A stretch of DNA of 64,000 nucleotides from Brucella oryzae (GCA_012103035.1 JAAVLL010000001.1:780501-844500), one strand, 5' to 3'. Positions 41,139 through 53,736 are shown, counted from the stretch's first letter. Notes: a model not told the origin generated them from the sequence alone. Numbers and translations: made by a program.

Positions 41139-42036
41139 TTATTCGGCAGGCACAAGCGCCGCTTTGCGTTTCCAGAACATGGGAACGAGTTCGACGGCCA
41201 GCATCGCGGCAAAGATCAGCCCGCAGCCGACAAAGCCGATGAAGGTCAGTCGTTCGCTGAGGAAAATGGCACCGAACAGAGCTGCAAAAGCGCTTCCGAA
41301 GACAGGAAGATCGCAGCCTGCGCCGAGGTGGTGTAGCGCTGTCCGATAGCCTGCAAGGTGAACGCGATACCGGATGAAAAGACGCCCGTGAAAAGGATTT
41401 CCTTCCAGGTGAGCGCGATGGCGGTCCAGTTGAAGTCCTCGACCATGGATGCGATGGCAAGTCCTGCAACTGCGCTTGTCGCGAACTGGACGCAGCTCAG
41501 CGTTATTGGGCGTCCAGCGCGGTTTGCCCTGCCGATCAGGACGACCTGCAAGGCCCAGAAGACGGCACCGCTAATGACCAGCCAGTCCCCTGCTTGAGTG
41601 CCGTCGGCGCACCTCCGGAAAGCAGGAAGATGCCTGCCAGACATGCTGCGGCACTTGGCCAGACGACCGGGTGCGGCCATGTGCGAAACAGAATGACGCC
41701 GAGCACAGGCACCATCACGACATAGAGTCCGGTCAGAAAACCGGCATTGGTGACGGATGTGGTGATGAGTCCGATCTGCTGGAGGACGAGCCCGGTGAAC
41801 AGGCTCAATCCAATAATCATGAAGAAGAGATAGTTCGACCGGCTTAGACGGACCTTCGCCCGGCGCCCTTCGGCCACGGCCCATGGCAGGATCGTGAGCG
41901 AGGCGATTGCCGAGCGTATGCCGATGAACAGAAACGGGCCGATGCTGGCCATCGCCGTCGATTGGGCGACGAAACCCATGCCCCAGATGACGCCTGCCAG
42001 AAGCAGCAGCATATTAGCTTGTACGCGCGTCATCAT
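41139..42036 (-). CDS. EamA/DMT-family transporter
   Basis: About 298 residues, two EamA repeats and ten predicted helices, e.g. MLLLLAGVIWGMGFVAQSTA, FFMIIGLSLFTGLVLQQIGL and GFVGCGLIFAAMLAVELVP. Breaks: near 41593 (CAGGGGACT, expected five G, giving LKQGDWLVISG) and near 41287 (GCTTTTGCA, expected five T, giving SEALFAALFGAIFL). Exports or imports a small metabolite; not inferable. Stop TAA at 41139-41141, start MMTRV at 42036 or MTRV at 42033. Confidence 0.82.
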
Positions 42037-42213
42037 TGCCTCGTTTCGAACTTTTCAGGATATGTCACAATAGAAAGAGAAACCGGACGCTTTTCAGCCT
42101 TTTCCGATCACTATGCTATAGGCAATATTATGGGCAGGCGGCAAGATAGCTTCCGATTCTGCGACATTCATGCATGATCTGTTGAGAGCGATTTCTTACT
42201 GACGGAGTGTTTT

Positions 42214-43253
42214 ATGCTTTCTTTGAATCGTCGATCCGTTGCGGTGCCAACGATTGCCACGGCGATGCTGGTTCTGGCGGATGGGGAATCGCAGGCGGCC
42301 TTCAAGAAAGTGCGTGATACGCTGGTTCTGTGCGATTTCGCGCAAAACTGCACAGTGACGCTCTCACCGGTCGCGAGCGATGGCGCGCCGGGACTGGGTG
42401 TCTTTCGCAGCAGCCAATCCGGGTCAAAACCGGTGTTGAGGCTTTCCTATGTCGATCCGTCTCAGACAACTGGCAAGATGGAGATTTCCATCGACGGTCA
42501 AACCCTGCTTGATGTGGATGTTTCGGCCTTGAAGGCTGAGAATGATCAGCTCGACTATACGGGTGATCTTGCCAAGACGCTCGATGCGATGAAGAACGGC
42601 CGGAAACTGCAACTGAAATTTGCCGGAAAGACCTCGACCTACTCGCTTTCGGGCCTTGTCGGCGGGCTGATCTATGTCGATGAACAGCAATCGCGCGACG
42701 GAACCGTCGAGGCATTGCAGGTCAAGGGGAGCAAGCCGGCACCGGTTCCGCCACAGCTGAAGCTGATTGAAACGGTCGAAGAGATACCGACAGAAATCCG
42801 CAAGGATTTTTCCGACGAAACGGCGGTTTGCGGCGGGCCAGCCCGGCACGTTCCGCAATGCGGGCGGTTTCGAAACGAAGATTGCCGATGGTCTTGATCT
42901 CATCGGACTGCCCTGCGGTTCGCCGGGGCCTATAACCAGCCTTATGTTTTTACAGCCGCTACGAAAACAAGATCGTGCCGATCTCTTTGCCAACCATCTC
43001 CGACGATGGCCCGACAGTGACCGACACGGCATGGAACATCGACTGGTCACAGAAAGCCTTGACGCTGACGGCTTTCTTCAAGGGAAGAGGGCTTGGGGAC
43101 TGCGGTATCTACGATGTCTGGAAAGCCACCGACAGCGGCGAGGGCCGGGTGCGTTTCGTTTTGCTGCAGGAACGCTCAAAAGGCGATTGCGATGGCAATT
43201 ATGCCGGAGGCCCGGAAAAGTGGCCTACGAGCTGGCCGATCAACGCGAAATAG
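42214..43253 (+). CDS. DUF1176 domain-containing exported protein
   Basis: About 348 residues. Short signal peptide (AMLVLADGESQAAF), then an IalB-like first half (CDFAQNCTVTLSP, SLSGLVGGLIYVDEQQ) and the DUF1176 C-terminal part (LPTISDDGPTV, GLGDCGIYDVWKATDSGEG, KGDCDGNYAGGPEKWPTSWP). Invasion-associated IalB-like folds bind host or envelope ligands; here the role is unknown. Breaks: near 42832 (one GC unit missing), near 42928 (GGGGCC, expected five G) and near 42948 (T run of five, expected six). All three lie in 120 bases. Confidence 0.8.
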
Positions 43254-43517
43254 CTGCCGCTTACGGGCAGAGTTGACAGAGACATATTTTTCCGCGTGAA
43301 ATGATTGATGGAACTGCTATAGTTCTATGAACGGTTATTCGAACGGTTCCGAGACGGGTGTTTCGGTGACCGTTTTCTTTTGTGTGTCGGCGGCTGGTCA
43401 GCCTCCGAAAGCGCCTCGCACTATCCAAGCATTGCGCGAGGTGAGGCGGGCAAATCAAGATGCCGGTGCGGCAATACCTCGGGAGAGGCGAGCACCGGGC
43501 GAAGGAAAGGACTGGGT
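43254..43517. other. greA upstream region
   Basis: 264 bases. It contains TTGACA at 43273 and a T-rich block, and an imperfect repeat GAACGGTTATTCGAACGGTTC near 43330-43350. The ribosome site GAAAGGA precedes greA. No ORF with a supported start. Confidence 0.4.
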
Positions 43518-43991
43518 ATGGAAAAGTTCCCTATGACCCCTGGCGGTTTCGAAAAGCTCAAGGAAGAGCTGCGCTGGCGCCAGCAATCGGAGCGCCCTCG
43601 GATTATTGAGGCAATCGCTGAAGCGCGTGCGCATGGCGACCTGTCGGAAAACGCCGAGTATCACGCTGCGAAAGAAGCCCAAAGCCTGAATGAAGGTCGT
43701 ATCAACGAACTGGAAGATCTGGTTGCGCGTGCCGAGATTATCGACGTTTCGAAACTGTCGGGCGACCGCATCAAGTTCGGCGCCACCGTCACCATGATCG
43801 ACGAAGACACGGAAGAAGAGAAAATCTACCAGATCGTCGGCGATCAGGAAGCCGATGTGAAGGAAGGCCGCATCTCCATTTCATCCCCGATTGCGCGCGC
43901 GCTGATCGGCAAGGGCGAAGGCGATACGATTGAAGTCAACGCACCTGGCGGTTCGCGTTCCTACGAAATCGTCGGTTTGAAGTTCGTCTGA
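43518..43991 (+). CDS. greA: Transcription elongation factor GreA
   Basis: Rescues backtracked RNA polymerase by stimulating transcript cleavage. 157 residues, uninterrupted. N-terminal coiled coil with the acidic tip [15 protein letters not shown], and the C-terminal FKBP-like domain ([32 protein letters not shown]). ATG 43518. Upstream of lpcC with five bases between stop and start, so they are probably one operon, an arrangement shared with Sinorhizobium lpsB. Confidence 0.96.
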   Translation: MEKFPMTPGGFEKLKEELRWRQQSERPRIIEAIAEARAHGDLSENAEYHAAKEAQSLNEGRINELEDLVARAEIIDVSKLSGDRIKFGATVTMIDEDTEEEKIYQIVGDQEADVKEGRISISSPIARALIGKGEGDTIEVNAPGGSRSYEIVGLKFV

Positions 43992-43996
43992 TTTCC

Positions 43997-45069
43997 GTGC
44001 TCGCTCATAAGCCAGATTCCGGACAGGTTCGGGTTCAGGACGTCGAGGTGGTGGCGCCGAATTTCAAGCGCCGCCTCTCCGGTGTCACATCGACAATCGT
44101 TCAGCTGATCCCTTGCAGCGCGCGAAGGGCCTGAATATTGCGACGATGGGGCCGGGCCTGCCGGATACGCTTCCGCATCTGGGATGGAGCGCGCTTTGGT
44201 CCTTCTGGTCGAAACCAAGGACGAAACCGTTCCGCATCTGGCATGCGCGGCGCAATATCGAAATGCTTGCCGGTATTTTCATGCGCGATGTGCTGCGCAT
44301 GAAATTGCGGCTGATCTTCACCTCGGCCGCACAACGCCACCACAAGCCTTTTACCAAATGGCTTATCCGTCGCATGAATGCGGTGATTGCGACGAGCGGT
44401 CGGTCGGGGAGTTTTCTCGAAGTTCCGCATCAGGTCATCATGCATGGTGTGGACCTGCAGCGGTTCCATCCGCCTGTCGATGACGAGGACAGTTTCGCGG
44501 CGTCGGGCCTGCCCGGAAAATATGCGGTCGGCTGTTTCGGCCGCGTGCGTTCCTCCAAGGGAACGGATCTTTTGTCGATGCGATGATCGCGCTTCTGCCG
44601 AAATATCCGGACTGGACGGCGATCATTACCGGACGAACGACTGCTGAACACCAGTCTTTCGAGGATGCTTTGAAGGCGAAGATCGCCGCTGCCGGCCTGC
44701 AGGATCGTATCCTCATTCTGGGGAAGTGCCGGATATCCGTGTCTGGTATCGTCGCCTGACGCTTTATGTTGCACCTTCGCGCAATGAAGGTTTCGGACTG
44801 ACGCCGCTTGAAGCCATGGCGTCGCAAACGGCGGTCGTCGCCAGCGATGCGGGCGCCTATGCGGAAATGATCGTGAATGGCACCGGGACATCGGTTGCGG
44901 CTGGCGACGGCGAAGCCCTGCGCAAGGCAATCGAGCCCTATCTGGCAGACCCGGCGCTGGCCGAACGCGACGGCGAAAATGCTCTCAGGCATGTTCGCGC
45001 CACCTTCCGCTTGAAAAGGAAGCCGCTGCGATCAGCGGCGTTTACGAGCGCGTATTCGCCGGCAAATAA
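43997..45069 (+). CDS. lpcC: LPS core glycosyltransferase, LpcC/LpsB mannosyltransferase type
   Basis: Family GT4 glycosyltransferase that adds a sugar, mannose in rhizobia, to Kdo in the lipopolysaccharide inner core, at the cytoplasmic membrane. About 358 residues. Acceptor side: ATMGPGLPDTLPHLGWSAL; donor side: VGCFGRVRSSKGTDL, YVAPSRNEGFGLTPLEAMA with the EX7E motif. Breaks: near 44114 (CCC, expected CCCC), 44572 (CTTTTG, expected five T), 44721 (CTGGGGAAG, expected five G) and 45012 (GAAAAGG, expected five A). GTG 43997 is the assumed start. Assigned from family and synteny with greA and lrp. Confidence 0.87.
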
Positions 45070-45082
45070 TTTCAGAGAATCA

Positions 45083-45540
45083 TCAGCGGTTCGTCCTGAC
45101 CGGACGAATGGTGAGCGCGGTGCGCACCGAATCCACATTGGGCGCGGCGGTCAGCTCTTCGATCACGAAGGTCTGGAACGTGTTGAGATCACGCGCCACG
45201 CAATGCAGCAGAAAATCGGATTCGCCCGAAACCATCCAGGCGCGGCGTACCAGCGGCCATTGCTTGGTTTTCTCTGCAAACGCCTTGAGGTCCGCATCGG
45301 CCTGACGATGAAGGCCGACCGAGCAGAATGCAACGAGGTCCTGTCCGAGCGAATTGCCATTGAGAATGGCGCGATAACCCCGGATGACGCCACTTTCTTC
45401 CAGCTTGCGCACACGGCGAAGGCAAGGCGGGGCCGAAATGCCGACACGTTCGGCCAGCTCGACATTGGTGATGCGCCCGTTGTTCTGAGCTCCCGAAGGA
45501 TTTTCCAATCGATTTCATCCAGATCGGCCTTGATCGGCAT
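45083..45540 (-). CDS. lrp: Lrp/AsnC-family regulator
   Basis: About 152 residues: N-terminal helix-turn-helix (ADLDEIDWKILRELQNNGRI, VELAERVGISAPPCLRRVRKL) and a C-terminal RAM domain (GQDLVAFCSVGLHRQADADL, MVSGESDFLLHCVARD). Leucine-responsive-type feast/famine regulator, sensing an amino acid. One break near 45490 (GAGCTCAGAAC, expected CTCCAGAAC). Convergent with lpcC and sits in the rhizobial lps neighbourhood, where a lrp-like gene is also found. Confidence 0.9.
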
Positions 45541-45665
45541 GCGTAACTCCGCGCGCAAGGAAATTTCATTCCGGGGTAATTATAGAACATTCGTCGCCAT
45601 CGTGGCGCAATCTAATCCTGCTCATATCAAATGAAACAGGCGGATGTAAACCGCATAACGTTCTG

Positions 45666-47062
45666 TCAACGCACCCAAAAGCACGAGTGAACAGGATATA
45701 CACGGTAACGAGTTCCAGACGCCCGGCCAGCATCAGGAAGGAAAGGACCCATAAGGCCGGGTCCCGAATGGTTGAGAAGTTGCCAACGGGACCAATAGTA
45801 TCGCCCAAACCAGGGCCGACATTGGAAAGCGCGGTCAGGGCGCCGGTGAAGGCCGAAACGAAGTCAAGTCCAAGCGCGGCGAGCAGCACCGCACCTGTAA
45901 TGAGCGAAGCACAATAGAGAAACAGATACAGAAGCACGTTCTGCGCGATTTCGCCGGAAATTTCCGAGCTGCCGTAACGGATCTTGATGACGGCGTGCGG
46001 CATAATGAGCCGGGCGAGATTAGCCTGCGTCAGGCTCCACAGAATGATGAGGCGGTTCATCTTGATGCCGCCCGATGTCGATCCGGCACAGCCGCCCAGA
46101 AACGACGCAAGAAAGAAAATTCCGATCGCAGGCGGTCCCCAGAGAGAATAGTCTTCCGTCGCATAGCCTGTCGTCGTCATGACCGACACGAAATGAAACG
46201 AGGCCGAAATCAATGCGTCGCCGAAAGGCACATCGGATCCGAGCCGCAGTACCACCGCGAGCGCGAAGCTGAACCCGATCACGATTGAGAAGAACAGTTT
46301 CACTTGCGGATCGGCGAGCGATTCCATGCGGCGCGGCATGAAGGCCTTGATGTAAAGCACGAAGGGCAGCGCTGACAGCGCCATGAATATCGTGGACACC
46401 ACCAGGAGCAGGCGGTTTCCTTCATAAAAGCCGATTGAACTGTCGTGGGTGGAAAAGCCTGCCGTGGCAACGGTCGTCAGGCCATGATTGATGGCGTCGA
46501 ACACACTCATGCCAACGGCAAAATAGGCGATGATACAGGCAGCGGTCAGGCTGAGATAAGCAAGCACGATACCCAGCGCAATCTGGTTCATGCGCGGGAG
46601 GATCTTTTCAGACTTGTCGGAATTTTCCATATGAAAGAGCGCAAGCCCGCCCGCCCGCAGGGAGGGCAGCATCAAAGCGCCAGGCCGATAAAGCCGACGC
46701 CCCCGATCCAGCAAAGAAGCGAGCGCCACAAAAGAATGCCGCGCTGCATGTTGTCGAGTCCGGTCAGTGCGGTGGCACCGGTGGATGTGACGCCCGACAT
46801 GGCCTCGAAGAATGCTGTCGCATAGCTGATCGGCAAATGCGAAAAATAGAGGAATCGAGCCGAGAAAGCTTGCCGTGAGCCAGAGGCAGGCTGTCAGCAG
46901 AAACCCGAGCCGTGGGGTGAAGCGCATTGTCTGGTTCTGCGTGGCCAGCAATATCAGGGCGGACAGCGCGCCGGTCGCTGCGGCGGAACGGACGAAAACC
47001 AGCCAGTCGTCGCTTCCGTCGCGCAGGTCGATTGCGGCAGGCAGGAGCATGGCGGCAGCCAT
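45666..47062 (-). CDS. trkH: Potassium uptake protein TrkH
   Basis: Membrane subunit of the Trk K+ uptake system with four pore repeats. Selectivity-loop motifs SGVTSTGATALTGL, GLTTVATAGFSTHDSS, FVSVMTTTGYATEDY and ALTALSNVGPGLG are clear. About 467 residues plus an uncertain N terminus; the open frame extends upstream to about 47113 without ATG/GTG. Breaks: near 46829 (one TC unit missing before the first P-loop, SHLPISYATAFFEAMSG), near 46684 (CTTTGATG, expected four T) and near 45679 (GCTTTTGGG, expected five T, ending TRAFWVR). A TrkA partner is not in this window. Confidence 0.88.
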
Positions 47063-48462
<1,400 letters not shown>

Positions 48463-48536
48463 AGCATTTCCTGGCCAAAGGTGTGGGGCGGTTTTGCATA
48501 AGATGAATGCGGTGAAAACAATGAGAGGGGATAATC

Positions 48537-49442
48537 GTGGTCGCTCCGCTCGACTGGGATAAACTGCGCATTTTTCATGCTGCGGCTGAGGCTGGGTCGT
48601 TCACCCACGCAGCCCAGACATTGCATTTGTCGCAATCGGCCATCTCGCGTCAGGTGAGCGCGCTGGAGCAGGATGTCGGCGTCCCGCTGTTTCATCGTCA
48701 TGCGCGCGGTCTGATCCTGACCGAGCAGGGCGAAACACTTTATCGCACGGCACATGACGTGCTGATGAAGCTCGAAAACGTTCGCTCGAAACTGGCAGAA
48801 AGCAAGGAAAAGCCGACAGGTCGTCTCCGCGTGACGACGACTGTTGGTCTTGGGTCCGGCTGGCTGGTCGAGCGCATTCAAGAATTCGTCGAGCTTTATC
48901 CCGATATCCAGCTCCAGCTGATCCTCGACAATGAGGAACTGGATCTGACGATGCGCCATGCGGATTGTGCCATCCGGTTGCGGCAGCCGCAGCAGCCGGA
49001 CCTGATCCAGCGCCGACTGTTCACGGTGCATATGCATGTCTATGCATCGGCCGGATATGTTTCGAAATATGGCAAGCTGAATTCGATAGACGAGATCGAC
49101 CAGCATCGCGTCGTGACCTTCGGTGAACCGGCGCCAAGCTATCTTACAGGTCTGAACTGGCTGGAGATTGCCGGACGTACCGATGGCAGCACACGCATTC
49201 CGGCTCTGCAGGTGAACAATCTGCTGTCGATCCGTCGCGCTGTGCAGCGCGGCGTCGGCATTGCGGTTCTGCCCGATTATATGGCCGACAAGGAATCCGG
49301 GCTGGTGCAGCTTCTGCCGGAACTGGAAGAGATACCATCCTTCGATACGTTCTTCTGCTATCCGGAAGCCTTGAAGAACTCCGCGAAACTGCATGCATTC
49401 CGTGACTTCCTGTTTTCGAAGGCCCGAAACTGGACTTATTGA
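48537..49442 (+). CDS. lsrB: LysR-family regulator LsrB/VtlR
   Basis: 301 residues, uninterrupted. N-terminal winged helix (LRIFHAAAEAGSFTHAAQTL, SQSAISRQVSALEQDVGVPL) and an effector domain (VGLGSGWLVERIQEFV, YASAGYVSKYGKL, GIAVLPDYMAD). Its place right after trxB is that of Sinorhizobium LsrB and of the Brucella orthologue VtlR, which is needed for virulence and activates the AbcR2 sRNA. GTG 48537 after AGAGGGGATAAT. Own terminator. An AbcR-like sRNA lies about 5.5 kb downstream and may be a target (inference). Confidence 0.88.
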   Translation: MVAPLDWDKLRIFHAAAEAGSFTHAAQTLHLSQSAISRQVSALEQDVGVPLFHRHARGLILTEQGETLYRTAHDVLMKLENVRSKLAESKEKPTGRLRVTTTVGLGSGWLVERIQEFVELYPDIQLQLILDNEELDLTMRHADCAIRLRQPQQPDLIQRRLFTVHMHVYASAGYVSKYGKLNSIDEIDQHRVVTFGEPAPSYLTGLNWLEIAGRTDGSTRIPALQVNNLLSIRRAVQRGVGIAVLPDYMADKESGLVQLLPELEEIPSFDTFFCYPEALKNSAKLHAFRDFLFSKARNWTY

Positions 49443-49458
49443 TTGCAGCTTGCGATTT

Positions 49459-49490
49459 AAAAGGCCGCGCTGGCAATCAGCGCGGCCTTT
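49459..49490. terminator. Bidirectional terminator between lsrB and the ABC importer operon
   Basis: A perfect 13-bp stem AAAGGCCGCGCTG with loop GCAAT; A run on one side and TTTG on the other. Confidence 0.9.
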
Positions 49491-49508
49491 GTTGTTGGTG
49501 ATGGCTGA

Positions 49509-50768
49509 TTACTTGCGCGGCAAGAGGCGCTGGACTTCCTTCGCGGCATCGGCAAGGGCATCTTCCGGCGTGGCGGACTGCTCGACGACACGCGAAAGAT
49601 TGTCCACGATGGTCTGCGTTACCTTCACGCCATTCGAACCCGGGAAGGCGTACCATGGGATCATCAGCGACATCTGGCTGAGGCCAGCCTTGAAAAGCGG
49701 ATTCTCCTCATAGAACTTGCCGAGATATTCGTCGGACTTCGCAGCGAGCTCGTTGTTCGGCACGTAGCCGGTGCCGGGAACCACAACGGAAGCACCGTAT
49801 GGTCCGGCGGCGAACTTGGCGAATTTCCACGCCGCATCCTGCTTGGCCTGATCTTCGGTCAGGATGACAACCGCGTTGCCGCCGGTTGGCAGACGACCCT
49901 TTCAGCGTTGATAAGCGGGATTTTCGCTGTGCGAAGATCGAACTTGTCGCCAACATTCTTGATCGTGTTGCGCAGCGCGCCAGTCGTCTGGAACGAGAAG
50001 CCGACCTTGCCAGCCGCGAAAGCCTGTTCGCCCGCAGCCTTGGTCAGAACCGGCATGCCGCCTTCCTTCACCATGCGGTCAACCAGCTTGAAGGCTTCAA
50101 GCCCTTCCGGACCGTTGAAGGCAACCTTCTTCTCGTCATCGGTCAGCATGGTGCCGCCCGCGCCGAACAGAAGGGCTGAGAACATCCAGTCGTCGCCCTG
50201 CCAGCGGAAGTCGATGCCCTCATTGCCGTTGCCGAGGGCCTTGATCTTGCCGCCGAGCTCAATCACTTCGTCCCAGGTGGTGGGGAGTGTCGGGATTACC
50301 GCCTGCCGCTTTCAGAAGATCGGCATTGTAATACATGATCGGATTGGAGGTTGCGAAAGCAAGGCCGACCTGACGGTCGCCGACGCGGGCGAGGCTCAGC
50401 AGGTGATCGGTGAAGCCCTGCGCTTCCATATCGGCTTTTTCGACCAACGGCTTCATGTCGACGCCGATATTGCGTTCCGCCAGAACACGCAGGCGGTTCA
50501 AACCGGTGAAGGTGATATCAGGCATTTCAGACGTCCCGGCCTGACGCATGATCGTCTGGATGCCTTCTTCGTAGGTTGCAGACGGGCTGACGAAGTTGAT
50601 CTTGATGTCCAGATTTTCTTCCATGAACTTCTTGGAGATGTCGGCCATGACATCCTTGAAGAAGCCCGGCATCGGATAGTGCACGTTCAGCGTCGTGTCA
50701 GCGAAGGCGGGCGAACCGAGGCCGGTTACCATGGCCAGAGCGGCAAGTGCGCCTGAAAAGCGTTTCAT
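49509..50768 (-). CDS. ABC importer substrate-binding protein (family 1)
   Basis: About 420 residues. Signal peptide MKRFSGALAALAMVTGLGSPAFA; the mature protein matches cluster-B carbohydrate/glycerol-phosphate binding proteins (KKFMEENLDIKINFVSP, IMYYNADLLKAAGGNP, WDEVIELGGKIKALG, FTAGKVGF-type block, VVPGTGYVPNNELAA). Breaks: near 50286 (one CT unit missing, giving DTLPTTWDEV) and near 49898 (AAA, expected AAAA, giving EKGRLPTGG). Last gene of the importer operon. A sugar or glycerophosphodiester ligand is likely because the operon starts with a phosphoesterase; unproven. Confidence 0.88.
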
Positions 50769-50802
50769 GTTTGAACTCCTGTGGAGGATGGGAGGGAAGA
50801 AT

Positions 50803-51622
50803 TCAGCCCTTGAGGCCGGTGAGGGTGATGCCTTCGATGAAGCGGCGCTGGGCGGCGAGAAATGCCAGCAGCAGCGGCAGGGTGATGATGAGAGTTGCGG
50901 CCATCAGCGCTCCGTAATCATCGCCTGCTTCCGCAGCGCGGAAATAGAGGAGGCCGAGCGGCGGCGTGGCGCGTTCCATGCCGTTGACGACGATCAGCGG
51001 CCAGAACAGGTCGTTCCAGTGCGCGACAACCGAGAAGATCGAGAAGGCGGTGATGGCAGGCCAGGCATTGGGTACGATCACTCGCATGACGATGCCTGCT
51101 TCCGACATGCCGTCGAGGCGAGCGGCACTGATCAGATCATCCGGCATGGCGCGGAAGAACTGCAGGAACAGGAATATGCCGAAGACCGAGATGAAGAACG
51201 GAGCGCTGAGAGCAAAATAGCTGTTGAGCACGCCGAGCTGGTTGAAACCTACGTAGAAGGGCAATGCGGTGGCATGGATCGGCACGAGCAGGCCGAGCAT
51301 GACCATCATCATCATAGTGCGCTGGCCGCGGAAATTGAGCTTTGCCATGGCATAGGCGCAGGAATTGCGACCACGACCTGAATGACCAGAACGAGCGCGC
51401 AGACGACCACGCCGTTAAACAGCAAAAGCCCCATCGGCACACGGCTGAATGCTTTGGAAAGATTATCCCATAGCGCCCAGTTGTGCGGGATCAGCGACAA
51501 GGAAGACGAGAAAATATCCTGCTGGGATTTTGCCGCTGTCGACAGCATGAAGATATAGGGCGCCAGAAACAGCAGGGCCCCAGTGACAGAATGCCGAGGC
51601 GAATCGAACGTGCAAGCGACAT
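50803..51622 (-). CDS. ABC importer permease (MalG/UgpE type)
   Basis: About 274 residues, six helices, with the coupling-helix motif near residue 190 (DDLISAARLDGMSEAGIVMRVI, the EAA loop). Breaks: near 51578 (plus-strand CCCC, expected five C, giving SLGALLFLAPYIFML) and near 51351 (GCGCC, expected GCGGCC, giving PAAYAMAKL). Start 51622 with GAGGGA upstream. Second permease of the pair, ahead of the binding-protein gene. Confidence 0.88.
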
Positions 51623-51632
51623 GGGAGGTCCC

Positions 51633-52565
51633 TCAATAGTGGGTGCGGCGGTCCAGCACGCGGAATTGCAGCATCATCAGGATCACGAGGACCGCGAGAA
51701 AGATCACCGTCATGGCGGAGGCATAGCCGACGCGCAGATAGACGAAGCCTTCCTGATAAATAGTCCAGAGCAACACTTCAGAAGCCTTGTTCGGGCCGCC
51801 TTCGGTCAGCGTCTTGACCGTCTCGAACACCTTCACGGCATTGATGATGCTGATTGTTGTGACGAATAGCGTGGTCGGGCCGAGCAGGGGCCATGTGACC
51901 AGCCGGAAGCGTTCCCAACTGTTTTTCACGCCGTCCACTTCGGCTGCCGAGTAGAGTTCTCGCGGGATGGCCGTGAGACCGGCCAAAAACAGCACCATGT
52001 TGAAGCCGACGCTCTGCCAGATGCCGATCAGTGCGAGGCTGAGCAGCACCGTCTCGCTGGAGCCGAGCCAGTTGGGACCGGCAATGCCGATCATGCCCAG
52101 CATGGCGTTAACGGGGCCCAGCGTCGGATGCAGCAGATATTGCCAGACGGTGGCCATGGCGACGAGGAGCGAAGCCACCGGCAGGAAGTAAACCGTGCGG
52201 AAGAAGGATTTGCCGCGAACTTCGCCTTCGATAAGGAGGGCTACGCCGAGACCGAGAAAGACGGAAGCGGGCGCGACGATGGCGGTATAGATGGCGGTGT
52301 TCTTCAGCGAGATCAGAAACGTACGGTCGTTGAAGAGTTCGGCATAGTTTTCCAGTCCAATGAATTCAAAACCGTCATAGCCAAGCTCGAAATTGGTCAG
52401 GCTCCAGAAAATGACGGCGGCTGTCGGCAGGAGGATCAGCAGTACCGTCAAAATGATGGCTGGAGCTGCCAGTTTCCATGCCAGCCGTTCTTCACGGCGG
52501 CGGGCTTCCTCAGCTGCCGTCCGTGCGCCAATGGCTGCATGGCTGGATAGCGTCATATCAGACAT
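51633..52565 (-). CDS. ABC importer permease (MalF/UgpA type)
   Basis: About 310 residues, uninterrupted. Six helices with the EAA loop RELYSAAEVDGVKNSWERFRLV, N-terminal LAWKLAAPAIILTVLLILLP and typical ATVWQYLLHPTLGPVN. Start 52565 overlaps the end of the ATPase gene by 8 bases; a second ATG three codons on is possible. Forms the channel with the neighbouring permease. Confidence 0.92.
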   Translation of the reverse strand: MSDMTLSSHAAIGARTAAEEARRREERLAWKLAAPAIILTVLLILLPTAAVIFWSLTNFELGYDGFEFIGLENYAELFNDRTFLISLKNTAIYTAIVAPASVFLGLGVALLIEGEVRGKSFFRTVYFLPVASLLVAMATVWQYLLHPTLGPVNAMLGMIGIAGPNWLGSSETVLLSLALIGIWQSVGFNMVLFLAGLTAIPRELYSAAEVDGVKNSWERFRLVTWPLLGPTTLFVTTISIINAVKVFETVKTLTEGGPNKASEVLLWTIYQEGFVYLRVGYASAMTVIFLAVLVILMMLQFRVLDRRTHY

Positions 52566-53736
52566 GAGCGGCAGCCTTTTCCGGCGATGCCGTCTTGACG
52601 ATATTTCCGGCGGGCTGGCGCAGGCGCAGTCCATCTTCTCCGAAGAGATAGGCGTTGCTGGCATCGAAATGCAGGCCGACGGGGAGGCCAATGGCCATGT
52701 TGCGAGCCTCTTCGGGTGAAAGCTTCACAGTGAGATCCTGCGAAGCGCCGGGAGCCTTGAGATAGACGAGAACTTCCGAACCGAGGAATTCGATCCGCGA
52801 AACCGTGCCCGCAATGCCTGTCTTGTCGTGCGGCTTGAGCTGAAAATGCTCAGGACGAACGCCGATACGGATATCGGTGCCGGAATGGGCGGCGACATCC
52901 TGCAGGATGGCGCGGCCTGCAAAATACACCGTGCCATTATCGCTGACCAAAGCTTCCAGAATATTGATGCGCGGCGTGCCGATGAATTGCGCAACCTCGA
53001 TATGGCGCGGATCATTATAGATCGCAGTCGGCGTGTCGATCTGGAGCAGCTTGCCGCCCATCATCACCGCAACGCGGTCGGCCATGCTGAGTGCTTCAGC
53101 CTGATCGTGGGTCACGTAGATGGTGGGGACACCGGCGCGGCGATGCAGTTCGACGATTTCCGCACGAGTGTGAACACGTAGATTGGCATCGAGGTTCGAT
53201 AGCGGCTCATCCATCAGGAATGCGCCGGGCTGACGGACGAGCGCGCGGGCAAGGGCCACGCGCTGACGCTGGCCACCAGACATCTGGCCCGGCTTGCGGT
53301 CGAGCAGGTGGTCGATCTTGAGGCTCGTTGCGGTTGCCTTGACCTGTTTTTGAATGGCGGCGCGCTTGCTGCGCTGACCGGGAATGAACGCGCCGATCAT
53401 GGGCAGGCGTTCCACGGCGGTCAGATCACGCATCGCAAGCGGCACCGCGATATTCTGCGCTGTCGTCAGGTGGGGATAGAGAGCGTAGGACTGGAACACC
53501 ATGGCGATGTTCCGGTCAGCGGGGTGAGCGCCGGTTATGTTGCGCCCTGCAAGCTCCACGCTTCCTTCATCGGCATGGTCCAAACCGGCGAGAATACGCA
53601 GCAACGTACTCTTGCCGCAGCCCGACGGGCCGACGAGGGCGATGAATTCACCTTCCGCGGCTTCGATGGAAATGCCATCGAGAATGCGGTTGCCCCCGTA
53701 GGATTTGCCGATGTCGCGAAGGACGAGCGTGCTCAC
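52558..53736 (-). CDS. ABC importer ATPase (MalK/UgpC type)
   Basis: 392 residues, uninterrupted. Walker A GPSGCGKST, Q-loop MVFQSYALYPHLT, signature MSGGQRQRVALARAL, Walker B FLMDEPLSNLD, H-loop VTHDQ, and a C-terminal TOBE regulatory domain (IGVRPEHFQL, FLGSEVLVYL). A spacer of about 20 residues (MIGAFIPGQRSKRAAIQKQV) is inserted after the Q-loop region, a feature that I have not seen as standard in MalK and could be family-specific. GTG start at 53736 overlaps the phosphoesterase stop by four bases. Confidence 0.93.
   Translation of the reverse strand: MSTLVLRDIGKSYGGNRILDGISIEAAEGEFIALVGPSGCGKSTLLRILAGLDHADEGSVELAGRNITGAHPADRNIAMVFQSYALYPHLTTAQNIAVPLAMRDLTAVERLPMIGAFIPGQRSKRAAIQKQVKATATSLKIDHLLDRKPGQMSGGQRQRVALARALVRQPGAFLMDEPLSNLDANLRVHTRAEIVELHRRAGVPTIYVTHDQAEALSMADRVAVMMGGKLLQIDTPTAIYNDPRHIEVAQFIGTPRINILEALVSDNGTVYFAGRAILQDVAAHSGTDIRIGVRPEHFQLKPHDKTGIAGTVSRIEFLGSEVLVYLKAPGASQDLTVKLSPEEARNMAIGLPVGLHFDASNAYLFGEDGLRLRQPAGNIVKTASPEKAAAHV

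Noticed and set aside
43254..43517. A longer GreA starting at 43380
   Set aside because: GreA starts [10 protein letters not shown] at 43518 with GAAAGGA upstream; the extension has no family match.
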